Shown here piece by piece: positions 1 through 7,888 of a stretch of 8,130 nucleotides of DNA. Source of the stretch: Anaerolineales bacterium (GTDB lineage Bacteria > Chloroflexota > Anaerolineae > Anaerolineales > E44-bin32); contig JAUWFP010000084.1 of assembly GCA_030606845.1 (NCBI GenBank), forward strand, positions 1 to 8,130. The letters run 5' to 3'. Numbering within the stretch: position 1 is the stretch's first letter; each line of letters starts with the position of its first letter. The notes under the pieces were generated by a model. The model worked only from the letters and a program-made list of their open reading frames with translations. It was not told the DNA's origin and made no database searches. Both the position numbers and the translations under genes were made by a program.

Positions 1-3000
1 TTTACTGAATGCCGGGTGCTGGCGGTCAGCGGCGTGCGGAGCCATGGCGAGTTCGATATAGCTTGTGACCTCGATTTGGTGCGTGCGGGCGGTGCGGTTG
101 ATAAGCGTAACTCGGCGGATCTCAACATCGTCCTCCGGAGAGACCACGATCTCCGTCTCGGTCTCGATCCCATTATCCGAACGTTGGAATACCGCCCGGT
201 CGACAGAGAAACGCACTTTATACGATTCGGAATCTTCATCCACCGGATGATAGGTGTTGGACCAAACTTTGTTGCTATCCAAGTCCTTAAAGTAGCAATA
301 CGTACCCCAAGAATCACGCGTCGTATCCGCCCGCCATCTCGTCAGGTCGGAATCGCCCCATCGGCTGTACCCGCCGCCAGCATTCGTCACCATCAAGGAA
401 TACCTACCGTTGGAGAGCAACTCCACTTTCGGCATCGCCGTGTGGGGTGTATTGAATTTGCTGACGGAAGGTGCGACCTCGGAAACGGATACCCGCGAAG
501 GAGGTCCTTCACGTGTAGAAATGTGATGCACCGGCGGCGAAACAGGGATGCGCTCATACAGCAAGGGCTCCGCCGCTCGAACGCGTGGATCAGCATGGAA
601 CCAGCGTTGAATCGATCCTTCGTGGAGCAAGTTGGAAAGCGCAAGAAAACTCATTCCCTGGTGATGGGCCATATATGCCCTGATGATTACCCCGCGCTCA
701 CCTTCGCGTACACGTTGGCGGCTGAAGTCTATGGATTCGTAGTAGCCATAGTCAGCCATCAGACCGTCATCGGCAAGTCTGCGCAGGTTGGAAACGGCTT
801 CTTCAGGCGAGACACTCACCGCCAACAGCGTGGCATAGGGGGCAATAACGAGATCCTCCGCCAGCCCGCGCTTCAACCCCAACCCGGGGACGCCGAAAGC
901 CCGATATTGATACGTCTTATTCAGGTCCAGATCTCCATAAGCCGATTCCGAGATTCCCCACGGCACCTTTCGCTTCCTGCCGTAATCGATCTGCACCTTC
1001 ACGGCTTCCTTCGCCGCCGCGTCGAGTAAAGAATTGGAGAAAGTGCGTTGGAAGAGCAGCGGCATAAGATATTCAAACATCGTACCCGTCCAACTCAAGA
1101 GCGTCATCTTGCCGCTGATCGTGCCATAAGGGCGGTGCATTGAGAGCCAGTGCTCATTGGGGACATCACCGCGGGCGATGGCGACGAAACTGCCCAGGCG
1201 GGCTTCGCTCGCTAAGAGATCGTAGAAGGAACTATCCAGCCTACCCTTGGAGATGTTATAGCCGATGGAGAAAAGTCTGCGCTCCGGATCGTAAAGAAAA
1301 CGCATGTTGATCTCGCGAGATAGCTTGCGGGTCTGCTCACTGATCGCCTCCGCCTGTGTACACAATTCGCCCGCAAACCGCTTCGCATCCGAGTACGACT
1401 CGTCCAGCCGTTGGAGCCATCCTTCAACATCCTGCGGCTCTTCTTCCCGAGCTCTGTTAAGTAAGGCGATGGCTCGCTCAGCGTCAGCATCGCCGGAGGC
1501 GAGAACCCTGAGAGAGGGGGCTTCTTGCAGGGCGGAGTAAATCTCCTTCTTGACATTGTCCCCCAGCGACTCAACCCACCCCTGCTGCTCATCGAGGATC
1601 TCCACCCAGCGCAGGTATCGCTCTATCAGATCTAGAACCGCCGAACACATCCTCTCGATCTGCCGCGCCCAATAGGCTGCGCCGGTCTCAAACCCGGCAT
1701 GTTCGCGCAGGTGATCGGCAAGTTTCAGCGCGTCGGAATGCACGTCGCGCAACAAATGTATACGATCCACCAAACGGGCGGGGTCTCTTTGCAGCAGAGC
1801 CATCATCCGCTTTAGCTCTGGATACTTGCTACCAGGCTGCTCTGCCTTCAGCTCACTCTCCAGGACCTCGACCGTATCCAGAATACCTTCGGTAAATCCG
1901 GCGTGCAGAAGCGGACGATCCAGCATCTCCCAGATCCCTTGATCTAGGGTCCACAGACAACTCAGGAGATTTCCACTGTCAACTGCGGACACGTATCTGG
2001 GTTCCAGCGGAGCGAGGGTCTTTAGATCGTACCAATTCAGGAGATGGCCCTCGTACCTCTCAAGTTTGCCCAGCGTGGTAAGTGTATTGCCAAGGCGATC
2101 GATTACCTGGTCGGGCGTGAGATATCCGAACTCATGCGCGCTCACTGCGCTTAACAACCACAGTCCGATGTTGGTCGGGCTGGTCCGCATCGCCAGCTGG
2201 TCTTGATGCGAGACCTGATAATTATCAGGCGGCAGCCAGGATGTGTCCTCACCCACGAAATCCTCGAAATAGCGCCACGTACGGCGCGCTATGCGGCGCA
2301 GCAACCGCAAATCTCTCTCGGGCAATTCCTGTTTCTGCGAGCGGGGAACAGGCTTAATATTCATACCCCAGCCGATGATCGGCGTGAGGAACCACAGCAG
2401 AAGAAATGGGCTGGCTACGAGGAGACTGTCGGGCGAGAGCTTGAAGAGCGATAACCCCACCACCAATGCGAAAAGGCTGATTGAACTCATATGGATCAGG
2501 AATAGAGGCAGCAGGCTGCTGGACCGCCATTGAGTCATCTGCGCCGTTGTCCACTGCAGCAAACCTCGATGCGTGACGAATCGGCGATACATGACGCGGA
2601 TAACCGCGTCCAATGTTAGCCCAGCCTGGTGAGGAAGGAGTGCGGCATCCACAATGGAGCGACGGATATCATGTGCTATTTGCCGTAGTGAGAACGAACG
2701 TAAACCCCAGCGACTAGTCGCCCAGGTCAGCGGCTGCGCCAACGGTTGGAATAAAAGCCCCACACCCACCAAGATCGTCGAGACGCTGCCCATCGTGGGT
2801 GAGATTAACCAAGATAGGACCAGGAGCGCAACGCTGAATACAGGGACCATGCTGCGCCGTAGGTTGTCGAAGATTTTCCATCGGTTTAGAGAGGAAAGCG
2901 GGTTGGGAACCCGGCCGCCATCGGCCGAGGGCACGCGCGGCAGTATCCAATCGGCGATTTGCCAATCACCTCGAATCCAGCGGTGCTGCCGGCGCGTGAA

Positions 3001-5760
3001 GGTCAAGTAATCCGGTGGGAATTCATCAAATAATTCGATATCACTTGCCAGCCCCACACGAACATGAGCGCCCTCGATCAGATCGTGGCTGAGGAGCCAT
3101 TGCTCAGGAAAACGGCCGCGCAGTAGCTTATCGAAGACACGCGGATCGTAGATCCCCTTCCCGTGGTAGGAGCCCTCGCTGGCCAGGTCCATATAGGCAT
3201 CCGATACTGCCCTGGTGTACGGGTCGATGCCAACGGGGTCGGTGAAAAGACGGCTGAAGGGCGTCTGGGTCGCGCTGGGCAGCGATGTACTCACTCTGGG
3301 CTGAATGATTGTGTAGGTCCCGTCTGTGACCTCACCCTGCGTGGTCAGAACCGCGGTGTTGAGTGGATGTGCCAGTGTCTCAATCATCCTGCGTGCGGCG
3401 TCGCGCGGCAGCTGTGTGTCGCTGTCCAAGGTGATCACAAAGCGCACATCCGCAATTCGGCGCGGGTCGCCCACTTGCACGATTTCAACATGCCCGGTGT
3501 CTACACCACCTGCAATCAGACTATTCAAGTCCTCAAGCTTGCCGCGCTTCCGCTCCCACCCAATGTATTTTTGCTCAGATTCCGTCCAGGTCCGTTGGCG
3601 ATGAAAAAGGTAGAAGCGGTCCGAGCCGTATTGTCGATTGAGATCCTTAATGCCATCGACCGCCTTCTGGAGCAGAGCTTCATCACCTTCTTGATGGTGC
3701 TCAAGCGCATCGCTGTAATCCGTGAAAAGGCCGAAGATGAGATTGGCCTCCGGATTCGCCAGGTAGCGGATTTCAAGCTTCTCCAAATCCTCCTGAATCG
3801 TCTCCTCATCGAGCAGCAGGACCGGGATGACGACCAGCGTTCTGAACGCCTCAGGGATGCCTCTGTGTCGGAAGTCCATCTTCGGAAGCGTATGTGGCGG
3901 CAGGAGACGCGTGAGGAGGTAATTCACGATCTGAACTGCGAGCTGGCTCGATGGACCCAGCAGTAAGACCCCCAGGGAGACCTGGAGGGGAAGCATCATC
4001 CCTCGAGCCCCAATCATGAGGCCGAGTGCCGTAAAAAGCCCGCTGACCAACCCGATCGAGGTGAGGTAGATCCCCGTGGGATGGCGGCGAACCCACTGAA
4101 GGAACCGGAAACGAAGCGGTTCGCTGCATTCGACGCGCTTGACGAATTCACCTCGCTTGGCGCCAATAAGATATAGGCCTATATGGCTTTCGCGCGAACG
4201 CCCCCGCGGCCGAGAAGTATGTGCCGCCGCGAGGTCAACTGCAGCCTGCGCGACAGCCTCCTCCGACGCCTCGCCCCTACGAGCGATTTCTTCCACCGCC
4301 TGCCGGTACCTGTTGCGCGTATCAAAATCCATATCGAGGTACACGCGTGCCGGATCGCGCTGCAATATCTTATCCACCGCACTATGACGTTCGAAGACTT
4401 CACGCCAATCGAGCAAGGATAATTGCCGCAGACTCGTAATCGCATTGCCGATCGACACCTGCTCCGCCGCCTGGCGCCCCTGCTCGCGCAGATTGATCTC
4501 GCCAACCGGACCCCGTAGCGTTCGTTCCAGCCAACTCTGCATCGGCACCAAGGCGGCATCTTCATCATAGAGATGCCCCGTGATTTGTGAGCCAAAATAA
4601 GCGCTTGGATTCGGTTGAGCCTCGGTGAGCTCAGCTAACACAGCAAATATCTGATCTGGATCCCGCCTGGCTGTCGCAAGCAATCGATTCGCCCAGAAAT
4701 CGGCCTGCTCTCGCTCTCGCAGCTCTACCATCATCCGTTTGGCCATCTGCTCAATCGATTCGACCAACGTGATGCGGAGCATCATCGGAACCGCCCATAA
4801 TTCACCGATTGTGAGCTTTGAAACCGATTGATATGCAGAAAGGAACTCATCGATGTTCTGGTGGTCCAGCCGGGCATCGGTGTGCATCACAAGTTCTTTC
4901 GCCAGGCTGTATACGCGCGGGCGGCCTTTATTTTGTTCGCTCACCAATACGGGAAGCTCGAAAAAGAACTTCTTCGGTAAATTAATCTGAACGTCGCGAA
5001 TGTGGCTCTGGATCAGATATTCATTGTCCAGAATCCACTCAGCGGATGGCGAGATGGGCTGTTCGAGCCTCTCTGCTTCGGCTAAATCTCGGCGAACCGA
5101 TCGTATAACCTGTCGAGCTTCCTTCATGCGGCGCAGACACGAGATATCGCTTCGACCACCTAGGGCGACGCTATGTTCTTGTGCCAGCTGGACTGCGTGA
5201 TGTTGAATCTGCGGCGCAGGAAGCGGGATCAGCTCAAACCGATCGTCTGCAGACGGATATTTCCGTTCAGGATGGAGGGCGAAGATGGTCGGTTGGACCT
5301 CTCCATATTCACGCAGAACGGGGATCGCCCACCTGAGTGATTCGATATCCTGCTGCAACAGAATGAGGAATTCATCTTCCAGGATCCAGCGCGCGTAACG
5401 AGCGGTCAGATCGCGCTTAATCCCCAAATCCAATATGCGTACGAAAAAGAGCCCCAGGACCACGCCGATCGTAAATCCCAGCAATGCAGGGATCGCGCTG
5501 CCCCAGAGCTGACCAACACCAAGTTGAAGCCCCCCTGAGTGCCAGGCGAGCAGGAAGGTCGGCAAGCCAATCAGCAACCCACCAAGAATTCCGCCGATCC
5601 ATCCAAAGAAGCCCGTCGCCTTGTTGATCGATACGCCGCCGTCAGCGGATTTTTTTATCAGCGCTACACGACGGACTCCACGCTTCTTTAGAGCCCGATA
5701 AGCCAGGGAGGCCGCTTCATCTTCCGTATAGAACGCCAGGATGAGACCTGGTTCCCGCAT
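1..5760 (-). CDS. ndvB: Cyclic beta-1,2-glucan synthase, N-terminal 1920 residues (C-terminus off left edge)
   Basis: Family members are inner-membrane enzymes that polymerise glucose from UDP-glucose, cyclise the beta-1,2 chain and trim it. The frame is open from ATG 5760 to the window edge. Residues 1-165 are an unusual module: an alpha/beta segment, two membrane helices (about 51-73 and 86-110), then a second alpha/beta segment. Residues 238-330 carry the family linker (SPSAEWILDNEYLI, LPKKFFFELP, LTIGELWAVPMMLR). The GT84 domain (about 560-1130) has helices near 560-615, LPKMDF at 626-631, D681/D684, LDSDTQLP with D779 and D781, SHDLIEG with D893, QHRW at 925-928, and further helices near 970-1012 and 1080-1130. 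Residues about 1150-1740 form the glycoamylase-like/GH189 cyclisation domain (WLPPDNYQ from 1175, GISESAYG with E1605, AHHQGMSF near 1700). From about 1765 the GH94 N-terminal sandwich starts (KFNTPH, GGGYSRWGD) and runs to HPAFSK at the edge. Known members have about 2800-2900 residues, so roughly 900, including the GH94 catalytic part, are missing. The upstream frame hits a stop at 5803-5805 with no alternative start, which fixes the start. The family call is secure; activity is inferred. Confidence 0.95.
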   Translation of the reverse strand, partial: MREPGLILAFYTEDEAASLAYRALKKRGVRRVALIKKSADGGVSINKATGFFGWIGGILGGLLIGLPTFLLAWHSGGLQLGVGQLWGSAIPALLGFTIGVVLGLFFVRILDLGIKRDLTARYARWILEDEFLILLQQDIESLRWAIPVLREYGEVQPTIFALHPERKYPSADDRFELIPLPAPQIQHHAVQLAQEHSVALGGRSDISCLRRMKEARQVIRSVRRDLAEAERLEQPISPSAEWILDNEYLIQSHIRDVQINLPKKFFFELPVLVSEQNKGRPRVYSLAKELVMHTDARLDHQNIDEFLSAYQSVSKLTIGELWAVPMMLRITLVESIEQMAKRMMVELREREQADFWANRLLATARRDPDQIFAVLAELTEAQPNPSAYFGSQITGHLYDEDAALVPMQSWLERTLRGPVGEINLREQGRQAAEQVSIGNAITSLRQLSLLDWREVFERHSAVDKILQRDPARVYLDMDFDTRNRYRQAVEEIARRGEASEEAVAQAAVDLAAAHTSRPRGRSRESHIGLYLIGAKRGEFVKRVECSEPLRFRFLQWVRRHPTGIYLTSIGLVSGLFTALGLMIGARGMMLPLQVSLGVLLLGPSSQLAVQIVNYLLTRLLPPHTLPKMDFRHRGIPEAFRTLVVIPVLLLDEETIQEDLEKLEIRYLANPEANLIFGLFTDYSDALEHHQEGDEALLQKAVDGIKDLNRQYGSDRFYLFHRQRTWTESEQKYIGWERKRGKLEDLNSLIAGGVDTGHVEIVQVGDPRRIADVRFVITLDSDTQLPRDAARRMIETLAHPLNTAVLTTQGEVTDGTYTIIQPRVSTSLPSATQTPFSRLFTDPVGIDPYTRAVSDAYMDLASEGSYHGKGIYDPRVFDKLLRGRFPEQWLLSHDLIEGAHVRVGLASDIELFDEFPPDYLTFTRRQHRWIRGDWQIADWILPRVPSADGGRVPNPLSSLNRWKIFDNLRRSMVPVFSVALLVLSWLISPTMGSVSTILVGVGLLFQPLAQPLTWATSRWGLRSFSLRQIAHDIRRSIVDAALLPHQAGLTLDAVIRVMYRRFVTHRGLLQWTTAQMTQWRSSSLLPLFLIHMSSISLFALVVGLSLFKLSPDSLLVASPFLLLWFLTPIIGWGMNIKPVPRSQKQELPERDLRLLRRIARRTWRYFEDFVGEDTSWLPPDNYQVSHQDQLAMRTSPTNIGLWLLSAVSAHEFGYLTPDQVIDRLGNTLTTLGKLERYEGHLLNWYDLKTLAPLEPRYVSAVDSGNLLSCLWTLDQGIWEMLDRPLLHAGFTEGILDTVEVLESELKAEQPGSKYPELKRMMALLQRDPARLVDRIHLLRDVHSDALKLADHLREHAGFETGAAYWARQIERMCSAVLDLIERYLRWVEILDEQQGWVESLGDNVKKEIYSALQEAPSLRVLASGDADAERAIALLNRAREEEPQDVEGWLQRLDESYSDAKRFAGELCTQAEAISEQTRKLSREINMRFLYDPERRLFSIGYNISKGRLDSSFYDLLASEARLGSFVAIARGDVPNEHWLSMHRPYGTISGKMTLLSWTGTMFEYLMPLLFQRTFSNSLLDAAAKEAVKVQIDYGRKRKVPWGISESAYGDLDLNKTYQYRAFGVPGLGLKRGLAEDLVIAPYATLLAVSVSPEEAVSNLRRLADDGLMADYGYYESIDFSRQRVREGERGVIIRAYMAHHQGMSFLALSNLLHEGSIQRWFHADPRVRAAEPLLYERIPVSPPVHHISTREGPPSRVSVSEVAPSVSKFNTPHTAMPKVELLSNGRYSLMVTNAGGGYSRWGDSDLTRWRADTTRDSWGTYCYFKDLDSNKVWSNTYHPVDEDSESYKVRFSVDRAVFQRSDNGIETETEIVVSPEDDVEIRRVTLINRTARTHQIEVTSYIELAMAPHAADRQHPAFSK

Positions 5761-5778
5761 ACTTCCTTCACCCTTCCC
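5761..5778 (-). promoter_or_regulatory. Ribosome binding site of the glucan synthase gene
   Basis: Read on the minus strand, the bases just before ATG 5760 are purine-rich (GGGAAGGGTGAAGGAAGT). They offer GAAGG four bases upstream of the ATG, and GGGAAGGG further back. The exact Shine-Dalgarno core is ambiguous, but together with the in-frame stop at 5803-5805 the site supports translation starting at 5760. Confidence 0.55.
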
Positions 5779-5935
5779 TTTATTGTTGCGAAGTTCCCGC
5801 TCTCAGCACTTAACAGGCATTAATCGCATGCAAACCGATCAGCGATTGACGCTTGGAACGCGCGGCGATGACCCGTCGCGCAATTGGTTGATATACCTCG
5901 TGTTTTAAGCTGCGCATTACCGAGCTGAAGACCAG

Positions 5936-5951
5936 GATAATGTATCTTATC
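5936..5951. repeat. Short inverted repeat, possible operator
   Basis: GATAA and TTATC flank a six-base centre, about 180 bases upstream of the glucan synthase start and 345 bases upstream of the aminotransferase start. The half-sites are only 5 bp, so chance is a serious alternative. I do not recognise the motif as the site of a specific regulator. Confidence 0.2.
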
Positions 5952-6159
5952 ACTAACCCTCGAGCTGATCACAGCAATTTTTCTGAAGCCAACTCAAGCA
6001 TCAAGAGCCAGGATTCCACGTCAGATGGATAGTTCTCGTCTTCTCACTTATTCAGACGATCTGAGCAACCTGAATCACACTCGTGAGCGCTGCGGTACAG
6101 CATGCCGTGCACAAAACAACACAAGCTGATAACCATGAGTCAAAGAAGGCATATCCTCT

Positions 6160-6186
6160 TTGATTGCCGCAATTTGCAGATACAAT
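6160..6186 (+). promoter_or_regulatory. Candidate sigma-70-type promoter for the aminotransferase gene
   Basis: TTGATT at 6160-6165 and TACAAT at 6181-6186 resemble -35 and -10 boxes. The spacer is 15 bases, shorter than the preferred 17. It would give an untranslated leader of about 100 bases. A second, weaker candidate is TTGACC at 6227-6232 with TACAAA at 6253-6258, but its 20-base spacer is too long. Judged by eye only. Confidence 0.3.
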
Positions 6187-6294
6187 GGGGCTTGTTCTCA
6201 TTTACGTGAGGGGATAGGGCGAACCCTTGACCCGGTCAGAAATCACGGTTTCTACAAATAAAAAGAGCCACATCCGAGGTACCGTTACACGCCG

Positions 6295-7122
6295 ATGATC
6301 ATACCAACCAAACTTTTACTTGAAGATCAACGCCTGATCGATGCACCCTATAGAGTCGATTCGCTCGATGACCTTAATCGGATTGAGCCTGCCGGAATCT
6401 ACACCGTCTCGCGAACATATCACGCAACGAAGGCCGTGATGTTGGATGCGCACTTAGATCGACTCGAAGAATCCGCAGCGTTGGAATCAATACCATTGCA
6501 GTTGGATCGCGTTCGTCTGCGCGAAGCGCTGCGAGAAACCCTGGAAGCCGGCGGTTATGAAAATGCACGCTTCCGCATAACCATCTCCCGTGATAGCCGG
6601 AATCAAATTCTTCTCGCAGCTGAAGCGCTTAAAGAAGTCCCTGTCGAGATATTAACGAATGGAGCTGAAGTCGCTGCGCATTGCATCACCCGCCCAAACC
6701 CACGCGCCAAATCAAACGCCTGGATTGGATTACGAGCGGAGGCGAGCAAGGCGTTTGCAGAACATATTTACGAGGGGATCGTTTGCAATTCGAGGGGCGA
6801 GCTTCTCGAAGGTTTTAGCAGCAACTTCTACGTTGTAAAAAACGAAAAACTGTGGACAGCGGGTGATCATGTGCTCCTCGGGATTACACGTAAAATTATC
6901 CTCGATGTCACGCAAGACCTGCTACCTTTACATCTTCACCCTGCCACGATCGAAGATCTCCCATCGCTGCAGGAGGCATTCTTATCCAGCAGCAGCAGAG
7001 GCGTGGTCCCTATCGTGAAAGTCGATAATCATGTTATCGGGGAGGGAAGGCCAGGGCCATACACACTGGAAATAACCCGGAGGTACAACTCCTGGGTTGA
7101 AGAGAACATCGAACCGATCTGA
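6295..7122 (+). CDS. Aminotransferase class IV (fold-type IV PLP enzyme), substrate unassigned
   Basis: This complete 275-residue protein has the normal length for the branched-chain aminotransferase / D-amino-acid aminotransferase / aminodeoxychorismate lyase superfamily, which acts in the cytosol with pyridoxal phosphate. Visible landmarks are GIYTVSRTY (34-42), HLDRLEES (53-60) with R56 at the expected phosphate-binding arginine, K139 in PRAKSNAW at the position of the Schiff-base lysine, LLEGFSSNFYVV (170-181) with conserved E172, LLGITR (194-199), SSSSRGVVPI (231-240) in the phosphate/substrate loop, and IGEGRPGP (248-255) near the end. ATG 6295 is the only plausible start, because the upstream frame reaches a stop at 6259-6261 with no other start codon. 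The best Shine-Dalgarno, GAGGT at 6276-6280, is 14 bases away, which is long and suggests modest translation. The gene stands alone: it is divergent from the glucan synthase and convergent with thioredoxin. Family membership is clear. Choosing between BCAT, D-amino-acid transaminase and ADC lyase by eye is not safe. Confidence 0.93.
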   Translation: MIIPTKLLLEDQRLIDAPYRVDSLDDLNRIEPAGIYTVSRTYHATKAVMLDAHLDRLEESAALESIPLQLDRVRLREALRETLEAGGYENARFRITISRDSRNQILLAAEALKEVPVEILTNGAEVAAHCITRPNPRAKSNAWIGLRAEASKAFAEHIYEGIVCNSRGELLEGFSSNFYVVKNEKLWTAGDHVLLGITRKIILDVTQDLLPLHLHPATIEDLPSLQEAFLSSSSRGVVPIVKVDNHVIGEGRPGPYTLEITRRYNSWVEENIEPI

Positions 7123-7223
7123 GCTGGCGGAGCAACAACTCGATTCCGCATCTAGATCACCTTGTTCTGAGATTTTCAGCGCATTTGTCAGTATGAGCGT
7201 TAGCACTTGTCGCTAGTTAAAAC

Positions 7224-7282
7224 AAAAAACCCCTTCCCCCTAACCGATTTGAATCGGCTATGTCTAAGAGAGGGGGTTTTTT
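7224..7282. terminator. Bidirectional intrinsic terminator between convergent genes
   Basis: AAAAAACCCC at 7224-7233 pairs with GGGGTTTTTT at 7273-7282, a 10-bp outer stem. CCCCC at 7236-7240 can compete for the same G run. Inside lies a second perfect stem, CCGATT (7244-7249) with AATCGG (7252-7257). The A run on the left and the T run on the right provide a U tract for transcripts in both directions. The element starts about 100 bases after the aminotransferase stop on one side and lies nine bases after the thioredoxin stop on the other, so it fits shared termination. Confidence 0.88.
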
Positions 7283-7291
7283 CTTGAACAA

Positions 7292-7645
7292 TTAACTGGG
7301 GGTTGGTTCCATGGCCATTTCAAGCACTTCGTCGACAAGCTCACGAAGATGCGGCTCCGGCACCGCGCCGACGTGCTCGCGGATGAGCTCGCCACCCGAG
7401 AATACCAGCAGCGTCGGTATGCCCTGAACTCCATAATGCATCGCTTGATCGGCGTTTTCATCGGTATTGACTTTGACGACAAGGACCCTGCCTGCATAAT
7501 CCTCGGCGATATTATCCAAGAGTGGAGCGATCATGCGGCATGGTCCGCACCAAGGCGCCCAGAAATCCACCAAAACCGGCAGATCCGCATTTAGAACTTT
7601 CTCCTCGAACTCGGCATCGGTGATGTGAATTGGTTTCGTTTCCAT
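7292..7645 (-). CDS. trxA: Thioredoxin
   Basis: This complete 117-residue protein is slightly longer than the ~105-110 residues usual for thioredoxin. It is a small cytosolic dithiol oxidoreductase that reduces protein disulfides and is recharged by thioredoxin reductase. The sequence shows the classical single-domain fold: VLVDFWAPWCGPCRMIAP holds the redox motif WCGPC at 32-36, VVKVNTDEN (56-64) is the following strand, GIPTLLVF with P77 is the cis-proline loop facing the active site, and GGELIREHVGA is the C-terminal strand pair before the final helix. There is no signal peptide or membrane anchor, so a cytosolic location is inferred. The short tail (AMEPTPS) after the last helix is not conserved. 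A near-perfect ribosome binding site at 7653-7660 supports ATG 7645. No thioredoxin reductase gene is adjacent, and the gene appears monocistronic. Confidence 0.96.
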   Translation of the reverse strand: METKPIHITDAEFEEKVLNADLPVLVDFWAPWCGPCRMIAPLLDNIAEDYAGRVLVVKVNTDENADQAMHYGVQGIPTLLVFSGGELIREHVGAVPEPHLRELVDEVLEMAMEPTPS

Positions 7646-7652
7646 CAGATGA

Positions 7653-7660
7653 ACTCCTTT
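7653..7660 (-). promoter_or_regulatory. Shine-Dalgarno sequence of trxA
   Basis: AAAGGAGT on the minus strand, seven bases before ATG 7645, is close to the ideal anti-16S complement and spacing. It fixes the start and suggests efficient translation, in contrast to the weak site of the aminotransferase gene. Confidence 0.85.
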
Positions 7661-7888
7661 AATTTTGGTAACTTAGCTCCTGAATGCCTGTTCAAAGAAC
7701 TAAGGATTTCTTTTTTGACGATAAGATCCTTTCGACCATCGTCCATTAGATATGGAAACACATCGAAATCTTACTTGAGCGCATCCGACTGAAATTGCGC
7801 GGTTATCAGTGCAGGAAAACCCGTAGAAATAAACGGTTCTTATCCAAATTGAGTGGGTAAACAGGCAGGTTATCGCTTCCTTGTTCCA

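Larger units (their letters stand above)
5779..6294. other. Divergent intergenic region between the glucan synthase and aminotransferase genes
   Basis: About 515 bases without a supportable gene in any frame. It separates two divergently transcribed genes and so should hold both promoters and any shared operators. Visible items are a candidate rightward promoter at 6160-6186, a small inverted repeat at 5936-5951 (GATAA, six bases, TTATC), a 5-bp hairpin at 6052-6064 (TCAGA, CGA, TCTGA), and another 5-bp hairpin in the aminotransferase leader at 6239-6254 (AGAAA, six bases, TTTCT). I could not find a convincing -35/-10 pair for the leftward gene. The length is generous for two ordinary promoters, so regulation or a small RNA is possible, but nothing shows it directly. 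Confidence 0.6.

Noticed and set aside
16..1029. Plus-strand ORF of 337 codons
   Set aside because: It lies antisense to the glucan synthase with its codons in exact register with the sense codons, so a stop appears only opposite sense TTA, CTA or TCA, which are uncommon here. The translation resembles no protein family, while the minus strand reads as conserved GH189/GH94 sequence.
1212..1592. Minus-strand 126-codon ORF in another frame
   Set aside because: It is out of frame inside the glucan synthase gene, its translation is low-complexity and rich in Arg and Ser, and the overlapping main frame is conserved.
3163..3966. Plus-strand ORF of 267 codons
   Set aside because: This is the same exact-register antisense shadow, opposite the GT84 catalytic region with the LDSDTQLP motif. 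No recognisable domain in the plus-strand reading.
4179..4595. Minus-strand 138-codon ORF
   Set aside because: It is an out-of-frame shadow of the glucan synthase linker region. Its arginine-rich translation is typical of an alternate frame.
5854..5880. GC-rich imperfect inverted repeat upstream of the glucan synthase gene
   Set aside because: Only four continuous base pairs (GCGA/TCGC) form before a bulge is required, and there is no tail. It is not distinguishable from chance.
6185..6217. Possible ten-residue upstream ORF before the aminotransferase gene
   Set aside because: The ATG overlaps the candidate -10 box, there is no ribosome binding site, and the frame is too short to be meaningful.
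7349..7594. Plus-strand 81-codon ORF opposite trxA
   Set aside because: It is antisense to a fully conserved thioredoxin. Its own translation shows no family features.
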